A DNA stretch of 64,000 nt from an uncultured Christensenella sp. (GCA_949948895.1 CATLHE010000002.1:92501-156500), one strand, 5' to 3'. Numbered from the stretch's first letter, positions 8,000-16,547 are shown. Numbers and translations: made by a program. Notes: a model not told the origin generated them from the sequence alone.

Positions 8000-8772
8000 C
8001 GCACAATAGGCTAATAAAAAACGCCGCGAAAAACGCAGTTTATATCGCGGTCGTAATATGCGTTACGCTTGCCGTTTGGGCGATAGCGGCGGCGGCGATC
8101 GGGTCGGAATTGGTCTTGCCCGACGTAGGAGAAACGTTTAAAGAGCTAGGGCGTATGCTCAAAAGACGCGCGTTTTATTCGGCGCTCGGCGGCACGCTTA
8201 TAAGAAGCGCGATAGGCTATGCCGTATCAGTCGCGCTTGCGTTTTTACTCTTTTATTTGAGCTCCGCGTTCAAGACGGCAGAGGGACTTATAAGACCTGT
8301 CGTGTCGCTTTTGCGAACGCTCCCCACAATGGCGGTATCGCTTATCCTTGTCATATGGGCGGGTGCGAACGCCGCGCCCGCCATACTCGGCGTGCTCGTG
8401 ATCGCGCCGTCCGTATACTCGTCGCTAATGGCAAGCACGGCTAGCGTGCCCAAAGAACTTACGGAAGTGGCGAGGCTGTGCGGCGCGGGCAAGACCAAGA
8501 CTTTTTGGTACGTCACGCTGCCTACCGCGGCGGCGGAACTTCCCGAAACTCTGTCCTCGGCGCTGTCGTTTACCGTAAAGATAGTGATTGCTGCGGAGAT
8601 ACTGAGCCAGACTTCCAAAAGCCTCGGCATACTTATGGCGCAGGCTCAGACATACTATATGACGGCGACGCTCATCGCGCTCGTCGCGGCGGCGGTCGTC
8701 GTTTCGGTCGTTTTGGAATATGTGCTCAGAGGCGTGCTACGATTGGCGCTCGTTCGGTTCAGCGATCGGTAA
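7996..8772 (+). CDS. ABC transporter permease (SsuC/TauC/ThiX-type)
   Basis: A 258-residue inner-membrane permease of the BPD_transp_1 family with about six hydrophobic segments. The cytoplasmic EAA loop that contacts the ATPase is visible: ELTEVARLCGAGKTKTFWYV (about residues 154-173), continuing into LPTAAAELPE. The GTG start overlaps the TGA of the binding-protein gene by four bases. Permeases of this subclass usually work with an ATP-binding subunit encoded in the same operon, but none is found here: the next gene is a P-type ATPase with its own strong promoter. The ATPase must be encoded elsewhere, or the system borrows one. Confidence 0.85.
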   Translation: MTHNRLIKNAAKNAVYIAVVICVTLAVWAIAAAAIGSELVLPDVGETFKELGRMLKRRAFYSALGGTLIRSAIGYAVSVALAFLLFYLSSAFKTAEGLIRPVVSLLRTLPTMAVSLILVIWAGANAAPAILGVLVIAPSVYSSLMASTASVPKELTEVARLCGAGKTKTFWYVTLPTAAAELPETLSSALSFTVKIVIAAEILSQTSKSLGILMAQAQTYYMTATLIALVAAAVVVSVVLEYVLRGVLRLALVRFSDR

Positions 8773-8796
8773 GAGCCGTGTTCTTTGTCAAAAACC

Positions 8797-8825
8797 TTGA
8801 CAACTAAGGGCGGCGCAAGTATAAT
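8797..8825 (+). promoter_or_regulatory. Consensus promoter of the P-type ATPase gene
   Basis: TTGACA (8797-8802) and TATAAT (8820-8825) are both perfect, with a 17-bp spacer. The predicted start near 8832 gives a 40-nt leader. Confidence 0.85.
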
Positions 8826-8871
8826 ATAAGCACGGCGCAGGAGCGTCGTAATACATAAAAGAGCAAGGGCT

Positions 8872-11616
8872 ATGCAGGAGAAAGGTAAAAAAAGTCCGTC
8901 GCGTGCGACGGGAAAAACCAAAACGGTCGATAATGCCGAGCCGAACATCCCGATAACCGACGAGTTCGTTGAGGAGCCTGTCAAAAAGACACGCGCTTCG
9001 TCAAAAAAGACGACGCATATCGTGACCAAAAACAGCGAGATCGAGACCGATTACGACGTGTACTCCGTACCGAGCACGCCCGCGTCCGTAATAGATAACT
9101 CGGTGTTTGACGACGACGTTACCGAGGAGCCCGTCACCGGTTATTATCACAAATCGATGACGATAGACGAGGGCATGCTTTCGCGCGAGCAGGCTGCCGC
9201 CGCAAAGCGCAACCGCCGCAAACAGAAAAAGACCGTCGATCTTGCCGTTGCCGAGCGCTACGACCCCGACTGCGAGGTCGGGCTTTCTTCCGATATCGTC
9301 CAAGCGCGAATGGTTCAGGGCTTTGATAACTTTGTCAAAAAGAACAAGGGAAAGAGCTATCTGTCCATATTCGTCACCAATATTTTCACATTCTTTAACA
9401 TTTTGTGTTTTGTCGTGCTTGCCGCGCTTTTGGTGGTGGGCGCGGGATTTTCGCAGATATTCTTTATAGTCATAATCTCGGCTAATATAATCATCGGCAT
9501 CATCCAAGAGGTGCGCTCGAAATACACGATAGACAAACTGTCGCTCGTGTCGGCGCCGAGCGCGGTGGTCATTCGCGACGGCGAGCGCACGGTAATACCT
9601 ACTTCCGACGTCGTTTTGGACGATATAATTTGTTTCGAGCTCGGCAAGCAGATATGTGCCGACTCTATAGTAGTAAAAGGCGAGTGCGAAGTAAACGAGT
9701 CCATGCTGACGGGCGAGAGCGAACCGGTGCGCAAAAAACCGGGCGACATGCTGTACAGCGGCTCGTTCCTCAGCAGCGGCTCGGTGGTGGCGCGTGTAGA
9801 CAAGGTGGGTAAATCCAATTACGTGGAAACGCTTACCTCGTACGCCAAGCGCTATAAAAAACCCAAGTCCGAGCTGATGAATTCCATCAAGCTCATAATA
9901 AAAGTGCTTTCGCCGTTTATCATTGTGATAGGCGCGCTCATGGTGTGGACCAACTACCGCAACACGGTAGGGAGCGGCACGGCTACTAGCCACGATTGGA
10001 ACACGATAATCACAAGCGCGGCGGGCTCGGTCATAGGCATGATCCCCGCGGGCATGTTCCTGTTGACTTCGCTCGCGCTCGCGGCGTCCGTACTGAGGCT
10101 CGCCAAAAAGCAAACGCTCGTTCAAGACCTTTACTGTATAGAAATGCTTGCGCGGGTGGACGTACTTTGTCTCGATAAGACGGGTACTATTACCGACGGC
10201 TCGATGCAGGTAAACAACGTTATCGAGATAAAGGGCTACGAGGGCAACTTTACAATAAGCGAGATTATAGGCTCGATGCTGACCGCTACGGGCGACAACA
10301 ACCAAACGGCGCTCGCGCTCGCAAACAAGTTCGGTTACAGCAAGGCGATGAAGCCTACCGAAGTATTGCCGTTTTCATCGGCGCGCAAGCTGTCCGCCGT
10401 TACGTTCGAGGGCGAGGGCACGTACATGCTCGGCGCGCCCGAGTATGTGTTAAAGGATATGGGCGTGAGGATCGAGCGCATCATAAACGAGAACGCCGCA
10501 AACGGCTATCGCGTAATGGTGCTCGCGCATTCGCCCGCGGGCATAAGCGGCGACAAACTGCCCGCCGTGCGCCGTCCGCTCTGCCTCATAGTCATAGAAG
10601 ACCACATACGCGAGGACGCGATAGAGACCATAAAATGGTTCAAGGAAAACAACGTCGCCGTCAAGGTCATTTCGGGCGATAACCCCATAACCGTTTCGGA
10701 AGTGGCAAAGCGCGTCGGCGTGGAAAACGCAGAACTATATATTTCGCTCGACGGTCTGTCCGATCAGGAAGTGGTGGAAGCGGCAAACAAGTATACCGTG
10801 TTCGGCAGGGTGACTCCCGACCAAAAACGGCTCTTGGTCCAGTCCATAAAAGCCAAGCGTCACACCGTTGCCATGACGGGCGACGGCGTAAACGACATAC
10901 TCGCCATGCGCGAGTCCGACTGTTCCATTTCCATGGCGTCGGGCGCGGAAGCGGCGAGAAACGTGAGCCACTTGGTATTGTTGGACAACGACTTCACATC
11001 CATGCCCGACGTCGTCATGGAGGGCAGGCGCGTCGTAAACAACGTTCAGGCGTCGTCCGCGATGTTCCTGATGAAGACGCTTATGTCCATAATACTGTCC
11101 ATTATCTTCTTGGGGCTTCAGCAGACGTACCCGTTAAAGACGAACAACACGCTCACGCTCGAGATATGCGTAATAGGCGTGCCGTCGTTCTTCCTCGCGC
11201 TTCAAGGCAATAAGAATATAATTCGCGGTAAATTCCTATCCAACGTCGTTGTGCGGGCAGTGCCGGGCGGCGTCGCGTTAGTGCTCGGCGTCATGGCGAA
11301 TTACGTATTGGCTTTGGTCGTTCCCATGGATCCCAACGCCGTCACTTGCATGATGGTATACACTATCACGTGTATCGGGCTCATGGTACTGTTTAAACAG
11401 TGCGAGCCGTTCAATATTTTCAGAACGGTGCTCATGATAGGCACTATAATACTTACCGCCATATTCATGTACGTAGTGCCGCGCGTCACAGCCGACGGAT
11501 TAGGATTGTATACGCTCAACCTTACACAGGTCTGCTTCACTTCGACGTGCGTCTTGGCAAGCTACTTTGTTGTGTCCATGCTGATGCGCGTGCTCGGCGC
11601 TATCAAGATAAAGTGA
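8872..11616 (+). CDS. P-type cation-transporting ATPase, CtpE-like
   Basis: A 914-residue P-type ATPase. It has the actuator motif TGES (about residues 280-283), the phosphorylation motif DKTGT (Asp about 435), a nucleotide domain, and the hinge motif TGDGVND (about 669-675), followed by the usual C-terminal helices. Overall order and spacing resemble the CtpE group of the P2/HAD-IC subfamily, linked in mycobacteria to calcium uptake; the ion here is not proven, and heavy-metal CPC motifs are absent. The N-terminus carries about 130 extra charged, Lys/Thr-rich residues ahead of the first transmembrane segment. The ribosome site is poor (AAGGG close to the ATG). It is transcribed from its own consensus promoter. 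Confidence 0.87.
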   Translation: MQEKGKKSPSRATGKTKTVDNAEPNIPITDEFVEEPVKKTRASSKKTTHIVTKNSEIETDYDVYSVPSTPASVIDNSVFDDDVTEEPVTGYYHKSMTIDEGMLSREQAAAAKRNRRKQKKTVDLAVAERYDPDCEVGLSSDIVQARMVQGFDNFVKKNKGKSYLSIFVTNIFTFFNILCFVVLAALLVVGAGFSQIFFIVIISANIIIGIIQEVRSKYTIDKLSLVSAPSAVVIRDGERTVIPTSDVVLDDIICFELGKQICADSIVVKGECEVNESMLTGESEPVRKKPGDMLYSGSFLSSGSVVARVDKVGKSNYVETLTSYAKRYKKPKSELMNSIKLIIKVLSPFIIVIGALMVWTNYRNTVGSGTATSHDWNTIITSAAGSVIGMIPAGMFLLTSLALAASVLRLAKKQTLVQDLYCIEMLARVDVLCLDKTGTITDGSMQVNNVIEIKGYEGNFTISEIIGSMLTATGDNNQTALALANKFGYSKAMKPTEVLPFSSARKLSAVTFEGEGTYMLGAPEYVLKDMGVRIERIINENAANGYRVMVLAHSPAGISGDKLPAVRRPLCLIVIEDHIREDAIETIKWFKENNVAVKVISGDNPITVSEVAKRVGVENAELYISLDGLSDQEVVEAANKYTVFGRVTPDQKRLLVQSIKAKRHTVAMTGDGVNDILAMRESDCSISMASGAEAARNVSHLVLLDNDFTSMPDVVMEGRRVVNNVQASSAMFLMKTLMSIILSIIFLGLQQTYPLKTNNTLTLEICVIGVPSFFLALQGNKNIIRGKFLSNVVVRAVPGGVALVLGVMANYVLALVVPMDPNAVTCMMVYTITCIGLMVLFKQCEPFNIFRTVLMIGTIILTAIFMYVVPRVTADGLGLYTLNLTQVCFTSTCVLASYFVVSMLMRVLGAIKIK

Positions 11617-11675
11617 GCGCCGCCGATAATTGATATATCAGCGACATATACTATTAGGCGGGACGGTGTGACTAT

Positions 11676-12362
11676 ATGACAAATTCACAGAGATTTTTCG
11701 ACGCATATAACAAGACCGATAACGCGCTCCACAGTCGGTTCGGTATCAAGCAAACGGTGTCGTATACCGACGCGGTAAGACGCGTCGCGTCTATCAACTC
11801 GCTTGTCAGAAAGTTCGAGGACGACCTGGTCGATTACGGCAGACTGCGTAATGCGATCGTGCATAACTCCGACGCCAACAAAGCGATAGCCGAGCCGCAC
11901 GACGACGTTACCGAACGTTTCGAGCGTATCGCGGAGATATTATGTTCGCCGCCGAAAGCGTCGTCCATAGCGCACGAGCCGAGCTGCGTCAAACCGACCG
12001 CGCGGCTCAAAGATGCGATAGCCGTCATGAACAGGAAAGGCTTTTCCATCATGCCCGTAATTGAAGGCGGCGCGATAACGGGCGTTCTCACCAATAAAAG
12101 CGTTGTGGAGTTTGTCGCAAACAACGTCGGGAATATAGACAACGCATTCGAGACGGCGACTGTTGCCGACGCGGCAAAGGACGGCGACGCGTATTACTCG
12201 ATATCAAAAGACTGCACCGTGGACGACGTGCTCAAAATATTCGAGGATAAGCGAAAAATGCGCATGCTCATACTTACCGACAACGGCAAACCGAACGGTA
12301 AAATATTGGGCATCATAACGATAGGCGATCTTGTTGCCGTTACCAAAATGTTGGATTTCTAA
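11676..12362 (+). CDS. CBS-domain-pair protein with HEPN-like N-terminal region
   Basis: A 228-residue cytosolic protein. The C-terminal half is a tandem CBS pair (about residues 98-225): one repeat around VKPTARLKDAIAVMNRKG, the second around ISKDCTVDDVLKIFEDKR, each ending in a GVLTN- or GIITIGDL-type strand. CBS pairs usually bind adenine nucleotides and act as sensors. The N-terminal 70 residues are helical and contain YGRLRNAIVHNS (about 51-62), with an R-x4-H pattern like the HEPN fold. This might be a nuclease-like remnant or only a structural helical domain. The ribosome site is weak. It follows the P-type ATPase by 59 bp without a visible terminator, so read-through and a regulatory link are possible. 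Confidence 0.75.
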   Translation: MTNSQRFFDAYNKTDNALHSRFGIKQTVSYTDAVRRVASINSLVRKFEDDLVDYGRLRNAIVHNSDANKAIAEPHDDVTERFERIAEILCSPPKASSIAHEPSCVKPTARLKDAIAVMNRKGFSIMPVIEGGAITGVLTNKSVVEFVANNVGNIDNAFETATVADAAKDGDAYYSISKDCTVDDVLKIFEDKRKMRMLILTDNGKPNGKILGIITIGDLVAVTKMLDF

Positions 12363-12491
12363 TCTCGGCGGCGTATGCATCGAACGTAGGCGAACTACGT
12401 GCTTGCGCGCACGCAGTCATGTAGGTGGTTCTACACTCCTGCGTGCGCGCTGCGTCTGTTGTCCGCCTACGTCGCGCCTACGCCGCCGAGA
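12363..12491. repeat. Long interrupted inverted repeat (129 bp) directly after the CBS gene
   Basis: Nested perfect pairings: 12363-12375 with 12479-12491 (13 bp), 12384-12392 with 12464-12472 (9 bp), 12405-12416 with 12439-12450 (12 bp) and 12420-12424 with 12431-12435 (5 bp). The element begins on the base after the stop codon. It could fold as a long RNA hairpin or a cruciform; it has no T-run and is much larger than a normal terminator. Confidence 0.8.
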
Positions 12492-12540
12492 CTGTTTGGA
12501 AGTTCTGCATAGGCTACGTGGATATATAAGACAATATTAA

Positions 12541-12571
12541 AACGTGTGTTCGATGGACGCACGTTTTTTGT
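12541..12571 (+). terminator. Rho-independent terminator downstream of the CBS gene
   Basis: An 11-bp stem with two G-U pairs (12541-12551 with 12555-12565), a 3-nt loop and a run of six T. Confidence 0.8.
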
Positions 12572-12587
12572 TTCGGAATTAAAATGC

Positions 12588-12766
12588 TATCCCACTGCTT
12601 AAAGTTTTCGTACTTACTTCTTTTTCAAAAGAAATGTTAGGGGAGCGAGAAAAATAGTAAACCATAGAAAAAGAAGAAGTCGATTGTAAAAGGTTATCCC
12701 ACTGCTTAAAGTTTTCTTGCCTACTTCTTTTTCAAAAGAAGTAGGGCTTTTTCAAAAGAAGTAGGG
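12588..12766. repeat. Two direct copies of a dispersed intergenic repeat
   Basis: TATCCCACTGCTTAAAG begins near-identical blocks at 12588-12638 and 12695-12743; both end in the palindromic run ACTTCTTTTTCAAAAGAAGT or a close variant. A third partial copy of the palindrome is at 12746-12766. A reverse-orientation copy is found at 23871-23912. This stretch has no gene. Confidence 0.75.
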
Positions 12767-12783
12767 AAAGTGCCTTTACCAGT

Positions 12784-12812
12784 TTGACAAGCCGTGCAAT
12801 GTTTGATATAAT
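12784..12812 (+). promoter_or_regulatory. Consensus promoter, predicted leaderless transcript
   Basis: TTGACA (12784-12789), a 17-bp spacer and TATAAT (12807-12812). Only 7 nt separate the -10 from the ATG at 12820, so transcription should begin at or next to the start codon. Confidence 0.8.
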
Positions 12813-12819
12813 CGACGGG

Positions 12820-13485
12820 ATGAAAAAAATAATGTCGATTTTTATAACAACGCTCTTGGCGTGCATGTGCCTTGTCGGTTGCGGCGGCGTGGTTTCTGAC
12901 AGAGACTTGCACGACGCCGACGCCGATCCCTCGCTCAACCCCGCGATAGCGCTCGTAACATTGTACTCGACGGGCGAGCGCGGCAAGGTCGAGCCGGGGC
13001 TCATTGCGTGCGGACATGCCTACACGTCGATAGAAAACATATCGGGCGCGTCGATCATACTCGGCAAAGGCTACGAGCTTCCCGCGGGCGGAACAGTCAC
13101 TATCGCGTCGTGGGAGTTTGACGCGCACAGTGGAGTATGGTTTAATATCGAGCCGACGTACATAGACCAAGGCTGGTTTGTCAAGCGCAAGTCGATCACG
13201 AGAAAAGCGGACAAAGCCGCAATAGACAGAATAAACGCCTATCTCAGAAATGGCGATACCGACAAATGGACGCTCACCAATAACTGCACGCATTTCGCGT
13301 CGCGGCTGTGGAACGCCGCCGCCGACGGCGAAAGGGATGACGTCAAGGTAAAGGGTTTGCCGTCCAACCTCGAAAAAGAAGTCATGCGGTTCAAGGGCTA
13401 CGAGACCGCACGCCCGCACAAGTCCGATCTCCCGATCGGGTATTTCAGCGGCGACAAGTTCATAGAATTCAAGCTGGAAAAATAG
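12820..13485 (+). CDS. Lipoprotein with possible permuted papain-like (His then Cys) domain
   Basis: A 221-residue exported protein. The start is ATG 12820; an in-frame extension upstream is ruled out because it overlaps a consensus promoter. The signal peptide starts with MKKIM and ends in a lipobox near LVGC. The mature part has a histidine in ACGHAYTSIENISG and, further on, a cysteine in LTNNCTHFASRLWN. In that order these resemble the His-Cys pairs of circularly permuted NlpC/P60-like or DUF4105-type domains, which cleave peptides or acyl groups at the cell surface; this is an inference from motif order only. It has no ribosome site and is predicted to be leaderless. It is followed 9 bp later by a small membrane protein gene. 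Confidence 0.7.
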   Translation: MKKIMSIFITTLLACMCLVGCGGVVSDRDLHDADADPSLNPAIALVTLYSTGERGKVEPGLIACGHAYTSIENISGASIILGKGYELPAGGTVTIASWEFDAHSGVWFNIEPTYIDQGWFVKRKSITRKADKAAIDRINAYLRNGDTDKWTLTNNCTHFASRLWNAAADGERDDVKVKGLPSNLEKEVMRFKGYETARPHKSDLPIGYFSGDKFIEFKLEK

Positions 13486-13494
13486 AGGCGCAAC

Positions 13495-13914
13495 ATGAAA
13501 CTCGATGCAAAAACAAAAAAAATACTCAAGATAGCCGCTGTGTCCGCGCTTGCCATATTGGAGATATACCTGATATACGCGGCTGTGGCGAGCATGACTA
13601 CATACCATCACCACCCGAAGTTCGTATCGGTAGAAGGCGGTCAGGTCGCGCAGTCGAGCGGATACCGCTCGCAGTTTTTCGTGTGCCTGGCGTTTGCGAT
13701 ACTCATACCGATAGGCGCGGGAGTAATGTCGTACTTCTTCTGGTTCCGTAAACCCAAGGCAGTCAAAGCCGCGCAGGAGTCGTCGCGCGTTATAACGTTT
13801 GATTCGTCGGCAGCCGAGCTTGCGGCAACGTCAGACGCCGCGCCCGAAAAACCCGAAACAATGAGATTTATCGAAACGGACGAAGACCCGTCGCCGCTGC
13901 ACGATAACGGATAA
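13495..13914 (+). CDS. Small two-helix membrane protein
   Basis: Unrecognised 139-residue protein. Two hydrophobic segments (about residues 11-33 and 60-82) flank a short external loop with a His-rich stretch; the C-terminal third is a polar, Ala/Glu/Pro-rich tail, probably cytosolic. GAGGCG just upstream serves as ribosome site and overlaps the end of the lipoprotein gene, so the two are likely one transcript. The position suggests a partner of the lipoprotein, but no function can be assigned. Confidence 0.65.
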   Translation: MKLDAKTKKILKIAAVSALAILEIYLIYAAVASMTTYHHHPKFVSVEGGQVAQSSGYRSQFFVCLAFAILIPIGAGVMSYFFWFRKPKAVKAAQESSRVITFDSSAAELAATSDAAPEKPETMRFIETDEDPSPLHDNG

Positions 13915-13955
13915 AAAAAGCCTACGGCTATAAATAAAACAAGTGAGGAAAGATT

Positions 13956-15593
13956 ATGGAACTCGTTTACGGCGTAAAAGACAAGCCCACGGCAGGTAAG
14001 CTCATAGTATTCGCTTTACAGCAAATGCTCGCTATACTTGCCGCGACGATAGCTGTGCCCGTCATGGTAAACGGCGGCGTGCTCGAACAGTACGGATTCG
14101 ATCCCGGGCTGTCTCAATCGGCGGCGCTGTTCGGCGCGGGCGTGGGAACGATAGTCTATCTGTTGTTCACGCGGTTCAGAAGCCCCGTGTTCTTGGGTAG
14201 CTCGTTCGCGTTTATCGGTTCTATGACCGCGGCGTTTGCCGGCGGCATAAGCGCGGTCGCGCTCGGGTACTTGGGACTTATTATCGGCGCGGTGTTCGCA
14301 GGGCTTGTTTACGTAGTGATCGCAATCGTGGTCAAGTTTGTCGGCACCAAATGGATAGACAAGATCATGCCCGCCGTCGTCATCGGTCCTACGGTAGCCA
14401 TAATCGGACTCTCGCTCGCAGGCAATGCAATAGGCAATATAACGGCGGGCGGCGGAGCCGCTTTCGAGAGCGGCGTTGGATACACCTCGCTCGTGTGCGG
14501 GCTTGTGACCCTTGCCGTCACCATCGTATGCTCGGTGTACGGCAAAAAAATGATGAAGATGATACCGTTTATCATCGGTATAGTCGCGGGCTACGTCGTA
14601 GCGCTCATATTCACTGCAATCAGCTATGCCGACGGAATGAATGTGGCGGCGCTCAGACTTATAGATTTCAGCGTATTCGAAAACTTGAGCAAGGGCAGCG
14701 CATGGTATCCCGACTTCACGTTTATCAATGCGTTCAAGGGCGGATACGAAGCGGGCGACTTCGGCTCGATAGGCGCGGCGATCGGATCTATTGCCGTGGC
14801 GTACATACCTGTGGCATTCGTCGTGTTTGCCGAGCACATTGCCGACCATAAAAACATTTCCTCGATAATCGAGACCGATCTTCTCAAAGACCCCGGACTC
14901 CACCGCACGCTCTTGGGCGACGGTGTAGGCTCGATAGCGGGCGCGCTGTTCGGCGGCGCTCCCAATACGACGTACGGCGAATCTGTCGGTTGCGTCGCGA
15001 TAAGCGGTAACGCGTCGGTGCGCACTATACTTGTCACGGCGTGCATGGCGATAGTCGCGTCGTTCTTTGCGCCGTTCACTCTGTTCTTGAGCTCCATACC
15101 TTCGTGCGTCATGGGCGGCGTGTGCGTCGCGCTGTACGGCTTTATCGCGGTATCGGGCTTGAAGATGATCCAAAAAGTCGATCTCAACAAAAACAACAAC
15201 CTGTTTACGGTATCGGTCATTCTCATAGCCGGCGTAGGCGGCATGGTCGTGTCGTTCGGCAAAGTAGTCATAACGTCCGTAGCGTGCGCGCTCATACTCG
15301 GCATACTCACCAACCTGCTCGTAAATATCAGGAACAAAAAGACCGCCGAAGAAACCGCGGCGACAGAAAACGCCGAGAGCGCGGCTGCGCCCGAGACAAA
15401 CTCCGATACGGATACTGCGGACAGCGAAGCTGCGGCGACCGCCGAAGCTCAGGACGCGCCTGCGGCGGAAGATGAAAAGTCGGAGTCGACTGAAATACAG
15501 GACAACGCGGCGGCTGAAAACAGCGACAGTGCGCCCGTAACCGAAGAGAAAAAACAAACGCAAAAAACTTCCAAGCCCAAAAAGAAAGCCTGA
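13956..15593 (+). CDS. uraA: Uracil/xanthine permease, NCS2 family
   Basis: A nucleobase:cation symporter in the membrane, about 12-14 helices. The NCS2 core is clear: an N-terminal QQMLAILAATIAVPVMVNGG, and late in the protein the substrate-site region GGAPNTTYGESVGCVAISG (about residues 334-352). The following gene encodes uracil phosphoribosyltransferase, so uracil is the likely substrate. Most family members have about 430 residues; this one has 545 because of a roughly 90-residue Ala/Glu/Asp-rich C-terminal tail ending in a basic KPKKKA. A GAGGAAA ribosome site precedes the ATG. No PyrR-type attenuator was seen upstream. Confidence 0.88.
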   Translation: MELVYGVKDKPTAGKLIVFALQQMLAILAATIAVPVMVNGGVLEQYGFDPGLSQSAALFGAGVGTIVYLLFTRFRSPVFLGSSFAFIGSMTAAFAGGISAVALGYLGLIIGAVFAGLVYVVIAIVVKFVGTKWIDKIMPAVVIGPTVAIIGLSLAGNAIGNITAGGGAAFESGVGYTSLVCGLVTLAVTIVCSVYGKKMMKMIPFIIGIVAGYVVALIFTAISYADGMNVAALRLIDFSVFENLSKGSAWYPDFTFINAFKGGYEAGDFGSIGAAIGSIAVAYIPVAFVVFAEHIADHKNISSIIETDLLKDPGLHRTLLGDGVGSIAGALFGGAPNTTYGESVGCVAISGNASVRTILVTACMAIVASFFAPFTLFLSSIPSCVMGGVCVALYGFIAVSGLKMIQKVDLNKNNNLFTVSVILIAGVGGMVVSFGKVVITSVACALILGILTNLLVNIRNKKTAEETAATENAESAAAPETNSDTDTADSEAAATAEAQDAPAAEDEKSESTEIQDNAAAENSDSAPVTEEKKQTQKTSKPKKKA

Positions 15594-15660
15594 AGTAGGG
15601 ATCAATTAACGGAATAACAACGTTTCGCCGAGCAAGAAGCGCGAGACGAAAGGGGAGATA

Positions 15661-16305
15661 ATGAAAGAGAAGGAACTCAAAAACGTAACCATACTCGACC
15701 ATCCGCTCATCAATCACAAGATAGCGATATTAAGGTCCGTCGATACGCACACCAAAGATTTTCGCGAGCTCGTGGAAGAGATAACCACGCTCATGACGTA
15801 CGAAGCGTTTAAGGACGTGCCTACTCGCGAAGTGGAGATACAGACCCCGCTCGAAAAATGCAAACAGCAGATGGTAGCCGAAAACTCGATAGCGGTCGTT
15901 CCCGTGCTTCGAGCAGGGCTCGGCATGGTCTCGGGCGTGCACACTCTGTTTCCCACGGCAAAGGTAGGGCATATCGGGCTGTACCGCGACGAGGAAACTT
16001 TGGAGCCGCACGAATACTATTGTAAGCTTCCCGACGGTATCGAGAAAATGCGCGTTATAGTGCTCGATCCGATGCTCGCGACGGGCGGTAGCGCGGCGGC
16101 GGCGATAACCATGCTCAAAGCCCGCGGTTGCAAAGATATAAGACAAATGTCCATAATAGCCGCGCCCGAGGGCGTAAAAACGCTCGCAACGGCGCACCCC
16201 GACGTCAAGATATACGTCGCGGTTCAAGACCGTTGCCTCAACGAGAACGGCTACATTCTCCCGGGGCTCGGCGACGCGGGCGACAGACTGTTCGGCACTA
16301 AATAA
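15661..16305 (+). CDS. upp: Uracil phosphoribosyltransferase
   Basis: Converts uracil and PRPP to UMP in the cytosol, the key salvage step for imported uracil. The 214-residue protein has the usual family length. The PRPP loop is [13 protein letters not shown] (about residues 136-148), and the uracil-binding C-terminus reads [23 protein letters not shown] precedes the ATG at normal distance. It sits 67 bp after the permease gene with no terminator between, and a terminator follows, so permease and enzyme form a salvage operon. Confidence 0.95.
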   Translation: MKEKELKNVTILDHPLINHKIAILRSVDTHTKDFRELVEEITTLMTYEAFKDVPTREVEIQTPLEKCKQQMVAENSIAVVPVLRAGLGMVSGVHTLFPTAKVGHIGLYRDEETLEPHEYYCKLPDGIEKMRVIVLDPMLATGGSAAAAITMLKARGCKDIRQMSIIAAPEGVKTLATAHPDVKIYVAVQDRCLNENGYILPGLGDAGDRLFGTK

Positions 16306-16325
16306 TAAGAATACGGCATAACAAA

Positions 16326-16351
16326 AACGGCGCGCGAACGCGTCGTTTTTT
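16326..16351 (+). terminator. Terminator after upp
   Basis: A 9-bp stem (AACGGCGCG with CGCGTCGTT, one G-U pair), a CGAA loop and six T. Confidence 0.85.
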
Positions 16352-16397
16352 CATGCGGCAAGCTCGGTATATGAGTTTGAATTTAAATTGTGATACG

Positions 16398-16547
16398 CTA
16401 ATTGTAATACGACAGTTCGCCCGCGCATTCGCAGAGCGCGAGTTTTTTGGCGCAGTCCTCGCAGTAGCGACGGTGACAGTCTTCGCAGTGCAAAGCCTCT
16501 TCGGTGGGCAATACTTTTCCGCAACTTTCGCAAATAAACGTTTTCAT
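16398..16547 (-). CDS. Small cysteine-rich zinc-binding protein
   Basis: A 49-residue protein with eight cysteines and two histidines arranged as CESC, HCEDCHRRYCEDC and CEC, consistent with one or two zinc sites. An in-frame ATG 36 nt further upstream would add a basic extension; neither start has a clear ribosome site. The gene converges on upp and is divergent from pheA. Regular codon use and metal-ligand spacing support a real gene; such small zinc-ribbon proteins have no assigned function. Moderate confidence only. Confidence 0.5.
   Translation of the reverse strand: MKTFICESCGKVLPTEEALHCEDCHRRYCEDCAKKLALCECAGELSYYN

Noticed and set aside
12690..12710. TTATCCCAC as DnaA boxes
   Set aside because: It has an extra C relative to the consensus and belongs to the body of a dispersed repeat.
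12784..12819. Upstream TTG start for the lipoprotein gene
   Set aside because: Those bases are the -35 and -10 boxes of a consensus promoter, and the extension would spoil the signal peptide.
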